From the NCBI RefSeq assembly GCF_030317105.1, contig NZ_JASZYG010000014.1:1-64000 (forward strand): 64,000 bases of DNA, in the 5' to 3' direction. Source of the DNA: Variovorax brevis (GTDB taxonomy: Bacteria; Pseudomonadota; Gammaproteobacteria; Burkholderiales; Burkholderiaceae_C). A model generated the notes under the pieces. It was not told the origin of the DNA. It saw only the letters and a program-made list of their open reading frames with translations, and searched no databases. Of the stretch, positions 8,094 through 16,988 are shown piece by piece (the stretch's first letter is position 1; the number at the start of each line of letters is the position of its first letter). Both the position numbers and the translations under genes were made by a program.

Positions 8094-8744
8094 ATGGGCG
8101 AATTGATGCCGTTCCGCGCACGCGACCCGGAAGCGACCAAGGCCGACATCCTGGCGGCCGCCAAGGTCGAGTTTGCAAAGCTTGGCCTGGCCGGCGCCCG
8201 CGTTGACGTGATTGCCGAAACCTCGGGCGCCAACAAGCGCATGATCTATCACTACTTCGGCGGCAAGGAGCAGCTGTTCGAAGCCGTGGTCGAGGCCGCC
8301 TACACCGGCATCCGCGGCAATGAGCAGACACTGGGGCTCGATGCCCTGCCACCAGTGGAGGCGCTGAAAAAGCTGGTGCTGTTCACCTGGCAGTACTACT
8401 TGGACAACCCCGAGTTCATCACGCTGGTCAACAGCGCCAACCTCCACGAAGCACGGCACATTGCCGGCAACAAGCAGTTGCGCAAGCTGCAGAAGGCGTA
8501 CGTCGAGAGCGTCGATGCGATCCTCAAGCGCGGCGCGGCCGAGGGCGTTTTTCGCAGCGGCATCGACGCGGTGCAGCTGTGCATCACCATTGCGGCGATC
8601 GCGTTTTATTACCTGAACAACCGCCATACGGGCGCGGTTCTGTTCGGCTTCAATTTCACCAGCCGCGACGCGCTGGCGGCGCGGTTGAAGTTCAACATGG
8701 ACACGATCCTGCGGCTGGTGCTGCGCGACCCCGACGGCGCCTGA
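8094..8744 (+). CDS. TetR-family transcriptional regulator
   Basis: About 216 residues. The N-terminal helix-turn-helix is clear: KADILAAAKVEFAKLGLAGARVDVIAETSGANKRMIYHYFGGKEQLF, residues about 15-62, with the YHYF turn typical of TetR. The remaining 150 residues form the all-helical ligand-binding and dimerisation domain. An in-frame ATG at 8106 is a possible alternative start. It is the last gene of the ABC operon and probably a local repressor that responds to the transported compound or a derivative. The palindrome at 3366-3383 is a candidate target. Confidence 0.88.
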   Translation: MGELMPFRARDPEATKADILAAAKVEFAKLGLAGARVDVIAETSGANKRMIYHYFGGKEQLFEAVVEAAYTGIRGNEQTLGLDALPPVEALKKLVLFTWQYYLDNPEFITLVNSANLHEARHIAGNKQLRKLQKAYVESVDAILKRGAAEGVFRSGIDAVQLCITIAAIAFYYLNNRHTGAVLFGFNFTSRDALAARLKFNMDTILRLVLRDPDGA

Positions 8745-8749
8745 TCTTG

Positions 8750-8861
8750 CTCCCTCTCCCTCCGGGAGAGGGCGGGGGTGAGGGCACCGGGCCTCAAATA
8801 GCGTTGCAGCATTTCAACCGCCCGGTGCCCTCACCCTGACCCTCTCCCGGAGGGAGAGGGG
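8750..8861. repeat. Long inverted repeat, intergenic GC-rich family (copy 1)
   Basis: The arms 8750-8791 and 8821-8861 (about 41 bp, a few mismatches) flank a 29-base loop. Each arm contains a smaller palindrome around CCCTCCGGGAG. It starts 5 bp after the tetR stop, and related elements occur at 25968-26083 and 61850-62091, with more diverged ones at 22630-22961. It could form a transcript hairpin and act as a terminator or mRNA stabiliser. Confidence 0.8.
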
Positions 8862-8891
8862 ACAAGATGGAGAGGCAACTACCATTGACCC

Positions 8892-9104
8892 ATGACCCCG
8901 GACGACCTCGAAAAGCTTTGCACCCTCCAAATGCCCTTCGGCAAGCACAAGGGCAAGGTCATCGCCGACCTGCCGGGCAACTACCTGACGTGGTTCGCCC
9001 GCGAAGGCTTTCCCAAGGGCGAGATTGGCCGGCTGCTGCAGCTCATGCACGAAATCGACCACAACGGCCTCAAGCAGCTGCTGGCGCCCCTGCGCCGCCG
9101 CTGA
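8892..9104 (+). CDS. DUF3820 family small protein
   Basis: A 70-residue cytoplasmic protein, MTPDDLEKLCTLQMPFGKHKGKVIADLPGNYLTWF..., with the PFGKHKGK and LPxxYLTWFxREGFPKGEIG signatures of DUF3820. The family has been described as a putative quorum-sensing-regulated virulence factor, but no reaction is established. The small size and K/H-rich loop suggest nucleic-acid or nucleotide contact, which is speculative. It stands alone between a repeat element and the aldehyde dehydrogenase gene. Confidence 0.8.
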   Translation: MTPDDLEKLCTLQMPFGKHKGKVIADLPGNYLTWFAREGFPKGEIGRLLQLMHEIDHNGLKQLLAPLRRR

Positions 9105-9169
9105 TTTCCCCTGCGCCGGGCGGGGACGCGGCGCCGGCCTATCATCGGCGTCCGATTTGAGGACTTCGC

Positions 9170-10621
9170 ATGACGACCACAACCACCACCTACCCCGACA
9201 CCCGCCTGCTCATCGCCAACGAATGGTGCGACGCCGCCAGTGGCAAGACCATCGACGTGGTCAACCCCGCCACCGGCAAGACGATCGGCAAGGTTGCGCA
9301 CGCCGGCACCGCCGACCTGGACCGCGCGCTGGCCGCCGCACAGGCCGGCTTTGAAAAGTGGCGCAGGACGCCCGCCAACGAGCGCGCCATCATCATGCGC
9401 AAGGCCGCCGGCCTGCTGCGCGAGCGCGCCGGCGACATCGGCCGCATCCTCACGCAAGAACAAGGCAAACCCTATGTCGAAGCGCGCGGCGAAGCCACCG
9501 CCGGCGCCGACATCATCGAATGGTTTGCCGACGAAGGCCGCCGCCTGTATGGCCGCATCGTGCCATCGCGCAACCTCAATTCCTCGCAACTGGTCATGAA
9601 GGAAGCCATCGGCCCCGTCGCCGCCTTCACGCCGTGGAACTTCCCCATCAACCAGATCGTGCGCAAGCTCGGCGCGGCACTGGCCAGCGGCTGCTCCTTC
9701 CTGTGCAAGGCGCCGGAAGAAACGCCCGCCTCGCCCGCTGCGCTGATGCAGTGCTTCGTCGATGCCGGCATTCCGCCCGGCGTGGTCGGCCTGGTGTATG
9801 GCGACCCGGCTGAAATCTCCAGTTACCTGATTCCGCACCCCGTCATCCGCAAGGTGACCTTCACGGGCTCGACGCCGGTCGGCAAGCAGTTGGCTGCCAT
9901 GGCTGGCCTGCACATGAAGCGCGCCACGATGGAACTGGGCGGCCACGCACCCGTCATCGTCGCGGCCGATGCCGACATCGGCCTGGCGGTCAAGGCCGCG
10001 GGCGGCGCGAAGTTCCGCAACGCCGGCCAGGTCTGCATCTCGCCGACCCGCTTCCTGGTGCACAACAGCATCCGCGCCGAGTTCGCGAAGGCGCTCACCA
10101 CCCAGACCGAGCGCCTCAAGCTGGGCGACGGCCTGGTCGAAGGCACCACCCTCGGCCCCTTGGCCAACGCACGCCGCATCGGCGCCATGGACAAGATCCT
10201 GGCCGACGCGCGCAAGACCGGCGCCAAGGTGCTGACCGGCGGCGAGCGCGTGGGCAGCGATGGCAACTTCTTCGCACCCACCGTGCTGGACGAAGTCTCG
10301 CTCGAAGCCGACGTGTTCAACAACGAACCCTTCGGCCCCATCGCCGCCATCCGCGGTTTCGACACGCTGGAAGAAGCCATTGCCGAAGCCAACCGCCTGC
10401 CCTTCGGCTTGGCCGGCTACGCCTTCACGCAGTCGATCAAGAACGCGCACATCCTGGCGCAGCAGGTGGAAGTCGGCATGCTGTGGATCAACCAGCCCGC
10501 AGCGCCCACGCCTGAAATGCCCTTCGGCGGCGTGAAGGATTCGGGCTACGGCTCGGAAGGCGGCCCGGAAGCCATGGAAGCCTATGTGGTGACCAAGGCC
10601 GTGTCGATCATGGCGGCCTGA
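9170..10621 (+). CDS. NAD(P)-dependent aldehyde dehydrogenase, succinate-semialdehyde dehydrogenase type
   Basis: A 483-residue ALDH-superfamily enzyme. It shows the cofactor-binding [12 protein letters not shown], the general-base region MELGGHAP (E255), the catalytic cysteine in [11 protein letters not shown] (C289) and the C-terminal [15 protein letters not shown]. The length and the AGQVC(I/V) context are typical of the GabD group, which oxidises succinate semialdehyde or similar omega-oxo acids to the dicarboxylate. Exact substrate is not provable from sequence. It is monocistronic and is followed by a strong intrinsic terminator. Confidence 0.88.
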   Translation: MTTTTTTYPDTRLLIANEWCDAASGKTIDVVNPATGKTIGKVAHAGTADLDRALAAAQAGFEKWRRTPANERAIIMRKAAGLLRERAGDIGRILTQEQGKPYVEARGEATAGADIIEWFADEGRRLYGRIVPSRNLNSSQLVMKEAIGPVAAFTPWNFPINQIVRKLGAALASGCSFLCKAPEETPASPAALMQCFVDAGIPPGVVGLVYGDPAEISSYLIPHPVIRKVTFTGSTPVGKQLAAMAGLHMKRATMELGGHAPVIVAADADIGLAVKAAGGAKFRNAGQVCISPTRFLVHNSIRAEFAKALTTQTERLKLGDGLVEGTTLGPLANARRIGAMDKILADARKTGAKVLTGGERVGSDGNFFAPTVLDEVSLEADVFNNEPFGPIAAIRGFDTLEEAIAEANRLPFGLAGYAFTQSIKNAHILAQQVEVGMLWINQPAAPTPEMPFGGVKDSGYGSEGGPEAMEAYVVTKAVSIMAA

Positions 10622-10642
10622 CGCAGGCTTTGCGTTTTGTTG

Positions 10643-10675
10643 AGCGCGGCGACGGATGCGTTGCCGCGCTTTTTT
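10643..10675 (+). terminator. Rho-independent terminator after the aldehyde dehydrogenase gene
   Basis: AGCGCGGC (10643-10650) pairs with GCCGCGCT (10663-10670) and runs into six T residues at 10670-10675, a classic intrinsic terminator 22 bp after the stop codon. Confidence 0.85.
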
Positions 10676-10693
10676 ATTGTTGTTGGCCCTGCT

Positions 10694-11263
10694 TCAGCGG
10701 CACAGGGTGGTCGTGCCCACGGGCCGGCAGGTCTTGCCGTCGATCGACTGGTAGCGGTCCAGTTGACCGTTGCGATTCCATGTGTTGCCCTGGGTGTCGC
10801 GGCAACCGGTCGCATCGCAGTGGCGGATGCGCGGGCGCTGGTCGCGCGGCACCGGCGGCCGGCGATACGCCCCGCCGTAGACACCCGGGTAGCCATAGCC
10901 ATCGTCGAGCACCACCGCGTCGCCGACCGAGGGGTTCACAGGGTTCGATGCGGCGCCGATGGTATTGGCGCTGTTGCCGATGATGGCCGGCCCCCCGGGC
11001 ATTGCGTTTTGCAGCGGCGCACGTGGCGGGGCGGCGTTGGCATGGGGGTCCCGGGCCGGTACATCGGAGGCCATGGGAACTTCGGGTGCGGGCACCACAC
11101 TGACTGCCGCGCCGCCGACGCCGCCCGTGCGCCGCGTGCCCGCAGGGCAGGCGCCGTCGGTGTAGCTCACGTTGCCGGCCGGGTCGGCGCAGCGGATCAC
11201 CTCGGCGTGCGCGGCCGTGGCCAGCAAGGCGATGAAGGCACAAGGAACGACAAGGCGGCGCAT
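10694..11263 (-). CDS. Secreted DUF4124-like protein
   Basis: About 189 residues. A signal peptide (MRRLVVPCAFIALLATAAHA) precedes AEVIRCADPAGNVSYTDGACP, the short DUF4124 motif common in small periplasmic proteins of beta- and gammaproteobacteria. The middle is Ala/Pro-rich and probably disordered. The C-terminal 50 residues hold four cysteines (HCDATGCRDTQGN, CRPVGTTTLC) that could form disulfides. An ATG at 11272 gives three extra residues. Function unknown; the gene converges on the aldehyde dehydrogenase gene and shares its terminator region. Confidence 0.7.
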   Translation of the reverse strand: MRRLVVPCAFIALLATAAHAEVIRCADPAGNVSYTDGACPAGTRRTGGVGGAAVSVVPAPEVPMASDVPARDPHANAAPPRAPLQNAMPGGPAIIGNSANTIGAASNPVNPSVGDAVVLDDGYGYPGVYGGAYRRPPVPRDQRPRIRHCDATGCRDTQGNTWNRNGQLDRYQSIDGKTCRPVGTTTLCR

Positions 11264-11305
11264 GTCCGGCATTGTGCGCGCGCCAATTGGCTCTTGCAGG
11301 GCCGG

Positions 11306-12253
11306 TCAGCGACGTGGCGCGGGCGCTGCGCTGGCGGCTACCCTTGCGTCCGCCGCCGCAGTCTTCGACGCAGCCGTCGCCCTCGCCGGCCACAAGACCG
11401 AGCCAATGGCCACCACCATCAGCACCACCGCCGTCCAGTCCTGCCAGTGCACCGTCTCGCCCAGCCACAGCGCGCTGCTGAAGACGCCGATCACCGGAAT
11501 CAGCATCACGCTCAAGGACGAGGCCACGGGCGGCAGGCCGCGCGCCAGCACGAACCATGCGGCGTGCGCAAAGCCGAAGATGAGGATCGCGTTGTAGATG
11601 ATGGCGCCCCAGGTCGCGGTGCCGGGCATCCGCCATTGCGGTTGCTCGAACAGCACACCGAGCAGCGTCAACACCACAGCGGTGAGCGTGGTCATCCAGA
11701 ACGAAAGCGTGAGCGTCGGCACCGTGAGGGTCGTGCGGCGCAACAGTTGCGTGCCCAGCGCCCAGGTGCAGGCCGCAAAGAGCGCCAGCGCAACGTAGCC
11801 GGGCTGGCCGGCCAGATCGGTGGACTCATGCCACAGCAACAGGCCGACGCCCACCGCGGCAGCCGTCACGCCCAGCCAGCCGCGCCGCGTGAGCGCCGTC
11901 GAGAACAGCAGCGCGCCGATCACCGCCGAGAAGATCGGCATGCTGTAGCCGAGGATGGCCGAGCGTCCGCTGGGCAAGTGCTTCACCGCCAGGATGATGC
12001 AGGCATGCCAGACGAACATGTTGGTGGCCGCCAGCCACAGCAGTTGTGCCCAGTGCCTGCGCGGCACGCGAAAGGGCACCTTCATCGCCACCAGCACCGC
12101 GCCGAGGATGGGCACGCCCAGCCAGATGGAGATCGCCCGGAAGGTCAACGGCGGAAAGCCGTCGATCCCCAGTTTCATGACGGGCCAGTTCAGGCCCCAT
12201 ACGAGCGTGAGTGGAATGAGCAGCGCAAGCTGGAGCCGGGTGAGGGATTGCAT
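11306..12253 (-). CDS. EamA/DMT-superfamily transporter
   Basis: A 315-residue inner-membrane protein with ten predicted membrane segments arranged as two EamA repeats. The family start PLTLVWGLNWPVMKLGIDG and the second-repeat segment LSVMLIPVIGVFSSALWLGE are typical. DMT carriers generally export metabolites such as amino acids or related compounds. The last 25 residues are an Ala-rich cytoplasmic tail. The gene stands alone between repeat DNA (12361-12505) and the DUF4124-like gene. Confidence 0.85.
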   Translation of the reverse strand: MQSLTRLQLALLIPLTLVWGLNWPVMKLGIDGFPPLTFRAISIWLGVPILGAVLVAMKVPFRVPRRHWAQLLWLAATNMFVWHACIILAVKHLPSGRSAILGYSMPIFSAVIGALLFSTALTRRGWLGVTAAAVGVGLLLWHESTDLAGQPGYVALALFAACTWALGTQLLRRTTLTVPTLTLSFWMTTLTAVVLTLLGVLFEQPQWRMPGTATWGAIIYNAILIFGFAHAAWFVLARGLPPVASSLSVMLIPVIGVFSSALWLGETVHWQDWTAVVLMVVAIGSVLWPARATAASKTAAADARVAASAAPAPRR

Positions 12254-12360
12254 CGGGTCGCATTGTTGCAGCCACGCAGGATCCGCGCTGGCGACGAAGC
12301 CCGCATCTCATGTAAAGGCATGTCATGCACATGCCAGGAACACCGCGGAACCGGCTTTGC

Positions 12361-12505
12361 CGGGCCGCCGGTGTTGCCCCCGGTAGGGGGTTGGAGGCTA
12401 CACGAAGTGAGCAAGCCTGGGGGCGAGCAATAGCTCTCCGGGCCGCTGGTGTTGCCCCCGGTAGGGGGTTGGGGCTACACGAAGTGAGCAAGCCTGGGGG
12501 CGAGC
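12361..12505. repeat. Two direct copies of a 67-bp intergenic repeat
   Basis: Units at 12361-12427 and 12439-12505 (period 78 bp) are nearly identical. Each has a GTTGCCCCCGGTAGGGG hairpin core and then ACACGAAGTGAGCAAGC. The second ends 5 bp before the livK stop. The element at 18891-18965 shares the ACACGAAGTGA...TGGGGGC end, so this is a dispersed family. Confidence 0.8.
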
Positions 12506-12509
12506 CCAG

Positions 12510-13679
12510 TTACTGCGCGCCGACGTAGTCCGACATCACCTTCCATTTGCCATCGACGATCTGCGACAGGCGCGACTGGTCGTTGCCCAGGCGCTTGGTG
12601 GCGGTGTAGTTGCTCTTGGGGCTGCCGAACATGTCGGGCTCATAGGTCATGGTGTCCATGGCCTTGATGAACGTGTCGGTCGTCAGGTTCGGTCCGGCCT
12701 TCTGCGCGGCCTGCACGAAGGACTGGATGACCAGGTAGCCATACACCGAGAACACCGCCGGGTCTTCGTTGAACTTGGTCTTGTACTTGTTGGCCCAGAA
12801 GCGCAGCGGCTGCGACTGCTCGTCGGTGTAGGGGTTCTGCACCGTCATGGTGGCGTACAAGCCATCCATGGCCTTGCCGCCCAGCTTGTGGATGAGGTCG
12901 GTGTAGGCCGCACTGGTGCCCAGGAAGGCCGGATTGAAGCCCGTCTTGCGCGCCTCGCCGATGGTGCCGATGGTCTCGCGGATGATGGTGCCGAGCACGA
13001 CGAGGTCGCAATTGGCGGCCTTCATCTTCGCGACCTGCGACGAGAAATCGGTGGCGCCGCGCTTGAACGAGGTCTTCTCGACCAGTTCGAGGCCCGCGAC
13101 CTTCAGGCCGGCTTCGGCGCCGCGCTGCACTTCGAGGCCGAACTCGTCGTCCTGGTAGATGGTGCACACGCGCTTGGCGCCCTTGTCCTTGATCATCTTG
13201 GGCAGGGTCAGGCGCATCTGGTCGTAGTAGGTGGCCGCGAAGGAATACTTCAGCCGGTTGAGCGGCTCGTACATTTCGCGCGCCGCGGCGATCGGGAAGA
13301 AGTTGACGACGTTCTTCTCGAACTGCACGGGCATCGCCGCCATGTTCTGCGCCGTGCCGATGTGGCCGGCCATGATGAAGATCTTTTCCTGGTTGACCAG
13401 CTTCTGCGCCGCGAGCACCGCCTTCTTGGGGTCGTAGCCGGAGTCCTCGACGAAGAGCTTGAGCTTGCGGCCGTGGATGCTGCCCTGCTCGTTGTATTCA
13501 TCGACCGCCAGCTGCATCCCGCTGCGCACCTGCTTGCCATAGCCGGCGAGCGGACCCGACAGGTCCTGGATGGTGCCGATGCGGATCTCGTCCTTGCTCA
13601 CGCCCTGTTGCTGCGCCCTTGCCGCGCCGGCGCCCAGCGCCAACGAAGTCGCAAGGGCCAATGCTGTCAACGTCTTCAT
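12510..13679 (-). CDS. livK: Branched-chain-amino-acid-type ABC periplasmic binding protein
   Basis: About 389 residues, Peripla_BP_6 family. A signal peptide (MKTLTALALATSLALGAGAARA) precedes the mature start QQQGVSKDEIRIGTIQDLSGP. The start at 13679 has AAAGGAG upstream; the longer frame to 13700 lacks this support. Family features include GPLAGYGKQVRSGMQLAVDEYN, the VNQEKIFIMAGHIGTAQ lobe region and the late FVQAAQKAG helix. It is the last gene of the leftward liv operon, directly after an acyl-CoA synthetase, which suggests the ligand may be an organic or aromatic acid rather than leucine; that is inference. Confidence 0.88.
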   Translation of the reverse strand: MKTLTALALATSLALGAGAARAQQQGVSKDEIRIGTIQDLSGPLAGYGKQVRSGMQLAVDEYNEQGSIHGRKLKLFVEDSGYDPKKAVLAAQKLVNQEKIFIMAGHIGTAQNMAAMPVQFEKNVVNFFPIAAAREMYEPLNRLKYSFAATYYDQMRLTLPKMIKDKGAKRVCTIYQDDEFGLEVQRGAEAGLKVAGLELVEKTSFKRGATDFSSQVAKMKAANCDLVVLGTIIRETIGTIGEARKTGFNPAFLGTSAAYTDLIHKLGGKAMDGLYATMTVQNPYTDEQSQPLRFWANKYKTKFNEDPAVFSVYGYLVIQSFVQAAQKAGPNLTTDTFIKAMDTMTYEPDMFGSPKSNYTATKRLGNDQSRLSQIVDGKWKVMSDYVGAQ

Positions 13680-13707
13680 CACAGTCTCCTTTGGGGTCAC
13701 AAAAAAT

Positions 13708-15564
13708 CTATGCGTACATGGCGTCGATGCGCTCGGCGTACTTGGCCTGCACCAGCTTGCGCTTGAGCTTCATCGTCGGCGTGAGTTCTTCGTCTTCGGC
13801 GCTCAGCTGCGTTTCGAGCAGGAAGAACTTCTTGATCTGCTCCACGCGCGCGAACTTCGCGTTGACGCGATCGACTTCGGCCTGGATCAGGTCCTGCACC
13901 GCCTGCGCGCGCGTCAGGCTGGTGTAGTTGCTGAAGGGCACGTCGTTGTCCTGGGCAAACTTCTCGACGTTCTCCTGGTCGATCATGACGATGACCGTGA
14001 GGTAGGCGCGCTTGTCGCCGATCACCACCGCGTCGGTGATGTAGGGGCTGAACTTGAGTTCGTTCTCCAGCTCGCTCGGCGTGATGTTCTTTCCGCCCGC
14101 CGTGATGATGATGTCTTTCATCCGGTCGGTGATGCGCAGGTAGCCGTCGTCGTCCATGCTGCCGACGTCGCCGGTGTGCAGCCAGCCATCGGCGTCGACG
14201 GTCTCTGCGGTCTTCTCGGGCAGGTTGAGATAGCCCATGAAGACGTTGGGTCCGCGCACCAGGATCTCGCCCGTGACGTCATCCACACGCACTTCGTTGT
14301 AGCGCGCGGCGGGACCGATGGAGCCGGGCTTGATGCGTTGCGGCGGCACGCCGGTGGAAGCGCCGCAGGATTCGGTCATGCCCCACACCTCAAGCATCGG
14401 AACGCCCAGCGCGAGATACCACTTGACAAGGTCCGGCGAGATCGGCGCCGCGCCGGTGACCAGGAAGCGTGCGCGATGGATGCCGATGAGCTTTCGCACG
14501 TTGTCCAGCGCCAGCAGGCGTGCAATGCGGAACTTGAACTTGAGCGCGCCACTGACCGGCTCACCCGCGAGCACATGGCCGGCGATCTTCTGGCCGACGC
14601 CGATGCTCCACGCATAGGCCGCCTGCTGCACGCCGCTGGCTTCCTTGAGCGCGATCATCACGCCGGAATAGAACTTCTCCCACACGCGGGGCACGGCCGT
14701 GAACACCGTGGGCGCGATCTCGCGCACGTTCTCGGGAACCGTTTCGGGGTTCTCGACGAAGTTGAGGATCGAGCCCGTGTACATCGCAAAGTATTCGCCG
14801 CCCATGCGTTCGGCGATGTGGCACAGCGGCAGGAAGCACATGCGTTCGTCGCGTTCGTCCTGCGCCACCAGCATGTTGTAGCCGCGCGTGGTGTAGACGA
14901 GGCCGGCGTGGCTGTGCATCGCGCCCTTGGGCTTGCCGGTGGTGCCTGAGGTGTAGACGAGGATGGCGAGGTCCTGCGGCCGGCAGGCGGCAACGCGTTC
15001 GTCGATCGCAGCGGGGTGCGCCGCGTTGTACTCGCGGCCCAGCGCCTGCAGCGCGTCGAGGCTGATGACGCCGGGGTCGTTGAATTCGCGCAGACCTTCC
15101 ATGTCGAAGACGATGACCTTGCGCAGCAGCGGAAGGCTGTTGCGCACTTCGAGCGCCTTGTCGAGTTGTTCGTCGTCTTCCACGAAGAGGATGGTGCTGC
15201 GCGAGTCTTCGCAGAGGTACTGCACCTGCGAGGCGGCGTCGGTCGGGTAGATGCCGTTGGCCACGCCGCCGCAACTGAGCACGGCCAGGTCCGCGAGCAC
15301 CCATTCGATGACGGTGTTCGACAGGATCGAGGCGCATTCGCCGGGCCCGAAGCCGAGGGAGAGCAGGCCGCCCGCGATCTCGCGAACCACGTCGGCGGTC
15401 TGGCGCCAGGTCCAGCTGCGCCAGATGCCCAGTTTTTTCTGCCGCATCCAGACCTTGTCGCTGCGCATGTTGGCGGCGTTCCAGAACATGGCGGGAATGG
15501 TTTCGCCCGGCACGACGATGTCGAGCCGCGGCTGCATGTGGTCGGTGTCCCAGAGGCCTTTCAT
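13708..15564 (-). CDS. Long-chain-type acyl-CoA synthetase within the liv operon
   Basis: About 618 residues from MKGLWDTDHMQP. Adenylate-forming motifs are complete: A3 LVYTSGTTGKPKGAMH, A5 EVWGMTESCG, A7 WLHTGDVGSMDDDGYLRITDRMKD and A10 ELTPTMKLKRKLV with the lysine, followed by the C-terminal YAERIDAMY end typical of FadD15/ACSL-like enzymes. It activates a carboxylic acid to its CoA thioester. Located between livF (stop at 15569) and livK, it probably activates the imported acid as it enters the cell, an arrangement common in Comamonadaceae and Rhodopseudomonas uptake operons. Substrate unknown. Confidence 0.88.
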   Translation of the reverse strand: MKGLWDTDHMQPRLDIVVPGETIPAMFWNAANMRSDKVWMRQKKLGIWRSWTWRQTADVVREIAGGLLSLGFGPGECASILSNTVIEWVLADLAVLSCGGVANGIYPTDAASQVQYLCEDSRSTILFVEDDEQLDKALEVRNSLPLLRKVIVFDMEGLREFNDPGVISLDALQALGREYNAAHPAAIDERVAACRPQDLAILVYTSGTTGKPKGAMHSHAGLVYTTRGYNMLVAQDERDERMCFLPLCHIAERMGGEYFAMYTGSILNFVENPETVPENVREIAPTVFTAVPRVWEKFYSGVMIALKEASGVQQAAYAWSIGVGQKIAGHVLAGEPVSGALKFKFRIARLLALDNVRKLIGIHRARFLVTGAAPISPDLVKWYLALGVPMLEVWGMTESCGASTGVPPQRIKPGSIGPAARYNEVRVDDVTGEILVRGPNVFMGYLNLPEKTAETVDADGWLHTGDVGSMDDDGYLRITDRMKDIIITAGGKNITPSELENELKFSPYITDAVVIGDKRAYLTVIVMIDQENVEKFAQDNDVPFSNYTSLTRAQAVQDLIQAEVDRVNAKFARVEQIKKFFLLETQLSAEDEELTPTMKLKRKLVQAKYAERIDAMYA

Positions 15565-15568
15565 GCGT

Positions 15569-16348
15569 TCATCTCCAGGTCTTCTTTTTCTTCCACCGGC
15601 GTTCACCGCGCACGCCCTCTTCCTTGAGGCCGAGGTAGAACTCCTTGATGTCCTCTTTCTCGCGCAGGCGCTCGCAGGTGTCTTCCATGACGATGCGGCC
15701 GTTTTCCAGCACGTAGCCGTAGTCCGATGCGTTGAGGGCCATGTTGGCGTTTTGCTCGACGAGCAGGATGGTGGTGCCGCGCTCGCGATTGATGCGCACG
15801 ACGATCTCGAAGATTTCCTTGGTGAGCTTGGGCGACAGCCCGAGGCTGGGTTCGTCGAGCAGGATGAGGTCGGGCGCGGCCATGATGGCGCGCGAGATGG
15901 AGAGCATTTGTTGCTGGCCGCCTGACAGCAGCCCGGCGTCCTGGGTGGCGCGCTCGCGTAGGATGGGAAAGTAGGCGTAGACGGTTTCGATGTCGCGCGC
16001 CACGCCGTCGCGGTCCTTGCGGGTGTAGGCGCCCATCAGCAGGTTGTCCTTGACGGAGAGCAGCGGGAACACTTCACGGCCTTCGGGCACGTGGCTGAGT
16101 CCCTGTTGCACGATGAACGCTGGGTCCTTGGCGGTGATGTTCTGGCCCTTGAACTCGATGCTGCCCTTGCGCGGGTCGATGATGCCGGAGATGGTCTTGA
16201 GGATGGTCGTCTTGCCGGCGCCGTTGGAGCCGAGCACGGTCGCGATCTCGCCTGGCCTGACCTTGAGGCTCACGCCCCGAATCGCCTTGATGGGACCGTA
16301 GGCGCTTTCTACGTTGAGCAGTTGGAGGACGCTGTTGTCGGCGCTCAT
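15569..16348 (-). CDS. livF: ABC transporter ATP-binding protein LivF type
   Basis: A 259-residue ATPase with Walker A GSNGAGKTTILKTISG, the Q-loop, signature LLSGGQQQMLSISRA, Walker B LILLDEPSLGLSP and switch VEQNANMAL. Sequence and size fit LivF, which pairs with LivG. The C-terminus carries an extra basic tail (GERRWKKKKTW) not usual for LivF. It is separated from livG by 640 bp of repeat DNA yet keeps the same orientation. Confidence 0.9.
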   Translation of the reverse strand: MSADNSVLQLLNVESAYGPIKAIRGVSLKVRPGEIATVLGSNGAGKTTILKTISGIIDPRKGSIEFKGQNITAKDPAFIVQQGLSHVPEGREVFPLLSVKDNLLMGAYTRKDRDGVARDIETVYAYFPILRERATQDAGLLSGGQQQMLSISRAIMAAPDLILLDEPSLGLSPKLTKEIFEIVVRINRERGTTILLVEQNANMALNASDYGYVLENGRIVMEDTCERLREKEDIKEFYLGLKEEGVRGERRWKKKKTWR

Positions 16349-16414
16349 GTTCTATCGCCTTGTTGTTGTGCGGGGGGCGTCGGGGGGCCATAGGACAGGG
16401 AGCGTTGGGGCGGC

Positions 16415-16610
16415 GTCGGCGGGCGGTATGCCTGCGGGCGGCTGACGCCTCGGGTCCTTCGGACTTCGCTGCTGCTCCTCGCGAAAGGCGGGGTCCGCAG
16501 AACTCGCTGCACTTCGTTCCGCTCAAACAGCTGCGGCCCTTTTCCCGCCTTTCGCTGCGGTGCTCGCCCGAGGCTCAACAGCCGCCCGCAGGCATACCAC
16601 CCACCGACGC
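16415..16610. repeat. 196-bp hairpin repeat between livG and livF (element A)
   Basis: The arms 16415-16453 and 16568-16610 are near-perfect inverse copies sharing GGTATGCCTGCGGGCGGCTG. A second inverted pair lies inside (GCGAAAGGCGGGG against CCCGCCTTTCGC). Frames crossing it encode low-complexity Arg/Ala/Pro peptides without family features. I find no gene in 16349-16988; the rest is GC-rich spacer with this element and element B. Confidence 0.75.
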
Positions 16611-16777
16611 TGGACACGGTGGGGGTGAACTGTCCACTGCTCACGGGTGGGGGGTGAACTGGACGTTTCGACGGTCGTGGCCAAGGGAAAGAGTGTGCGC
16701 GCCTCGTGGTCCTGCGCGCCGTCAGGCCCACGCGCGTTTTCGATCGAAACGCCCACACCGTCAGCGCCTCCCCGGAG

Positions 16778-16961
16778 CCCGGCATGCGATGGCCGCTGGG
16801 CGCCGCCTCTGTGGCGCCGAGCAGCGCAGCGTTTTGCGGGATCAGGCTCGCAGCTGTTTGAGCGAAGCGAGTTCTGCGAGACCCCGCAAAACGCGAGCAG
16901 CGCAGGGAAGTCGCGAAGCGACCGCCACAGTGAAGGCGTCCGGCGGCCATCGCATGCCGGG
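16778..16961. repeat. 184-bp hairpin repeat between livG and livF (element B)
   Basis: The outer arm CCCGGCATGCGATGGCC at 16778 is matched inversely by GGCCATCGCATGCCGGG ending at 16961. The inside holds a second inverted pair, CGTTTTGCGGGATC against GACCCCGCAAAACG, around CTGTTTGAGCGAAGCGAG. Its plan of nested arms with a loop containing a GCTCAAACAG/CTGTTTGAGC core is the same as element A, so the two belong to one family. Confidence 0.75.
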
Positions 16962-16988
16962 CGGCCTCCGCAGCGAACACACAAGAGA

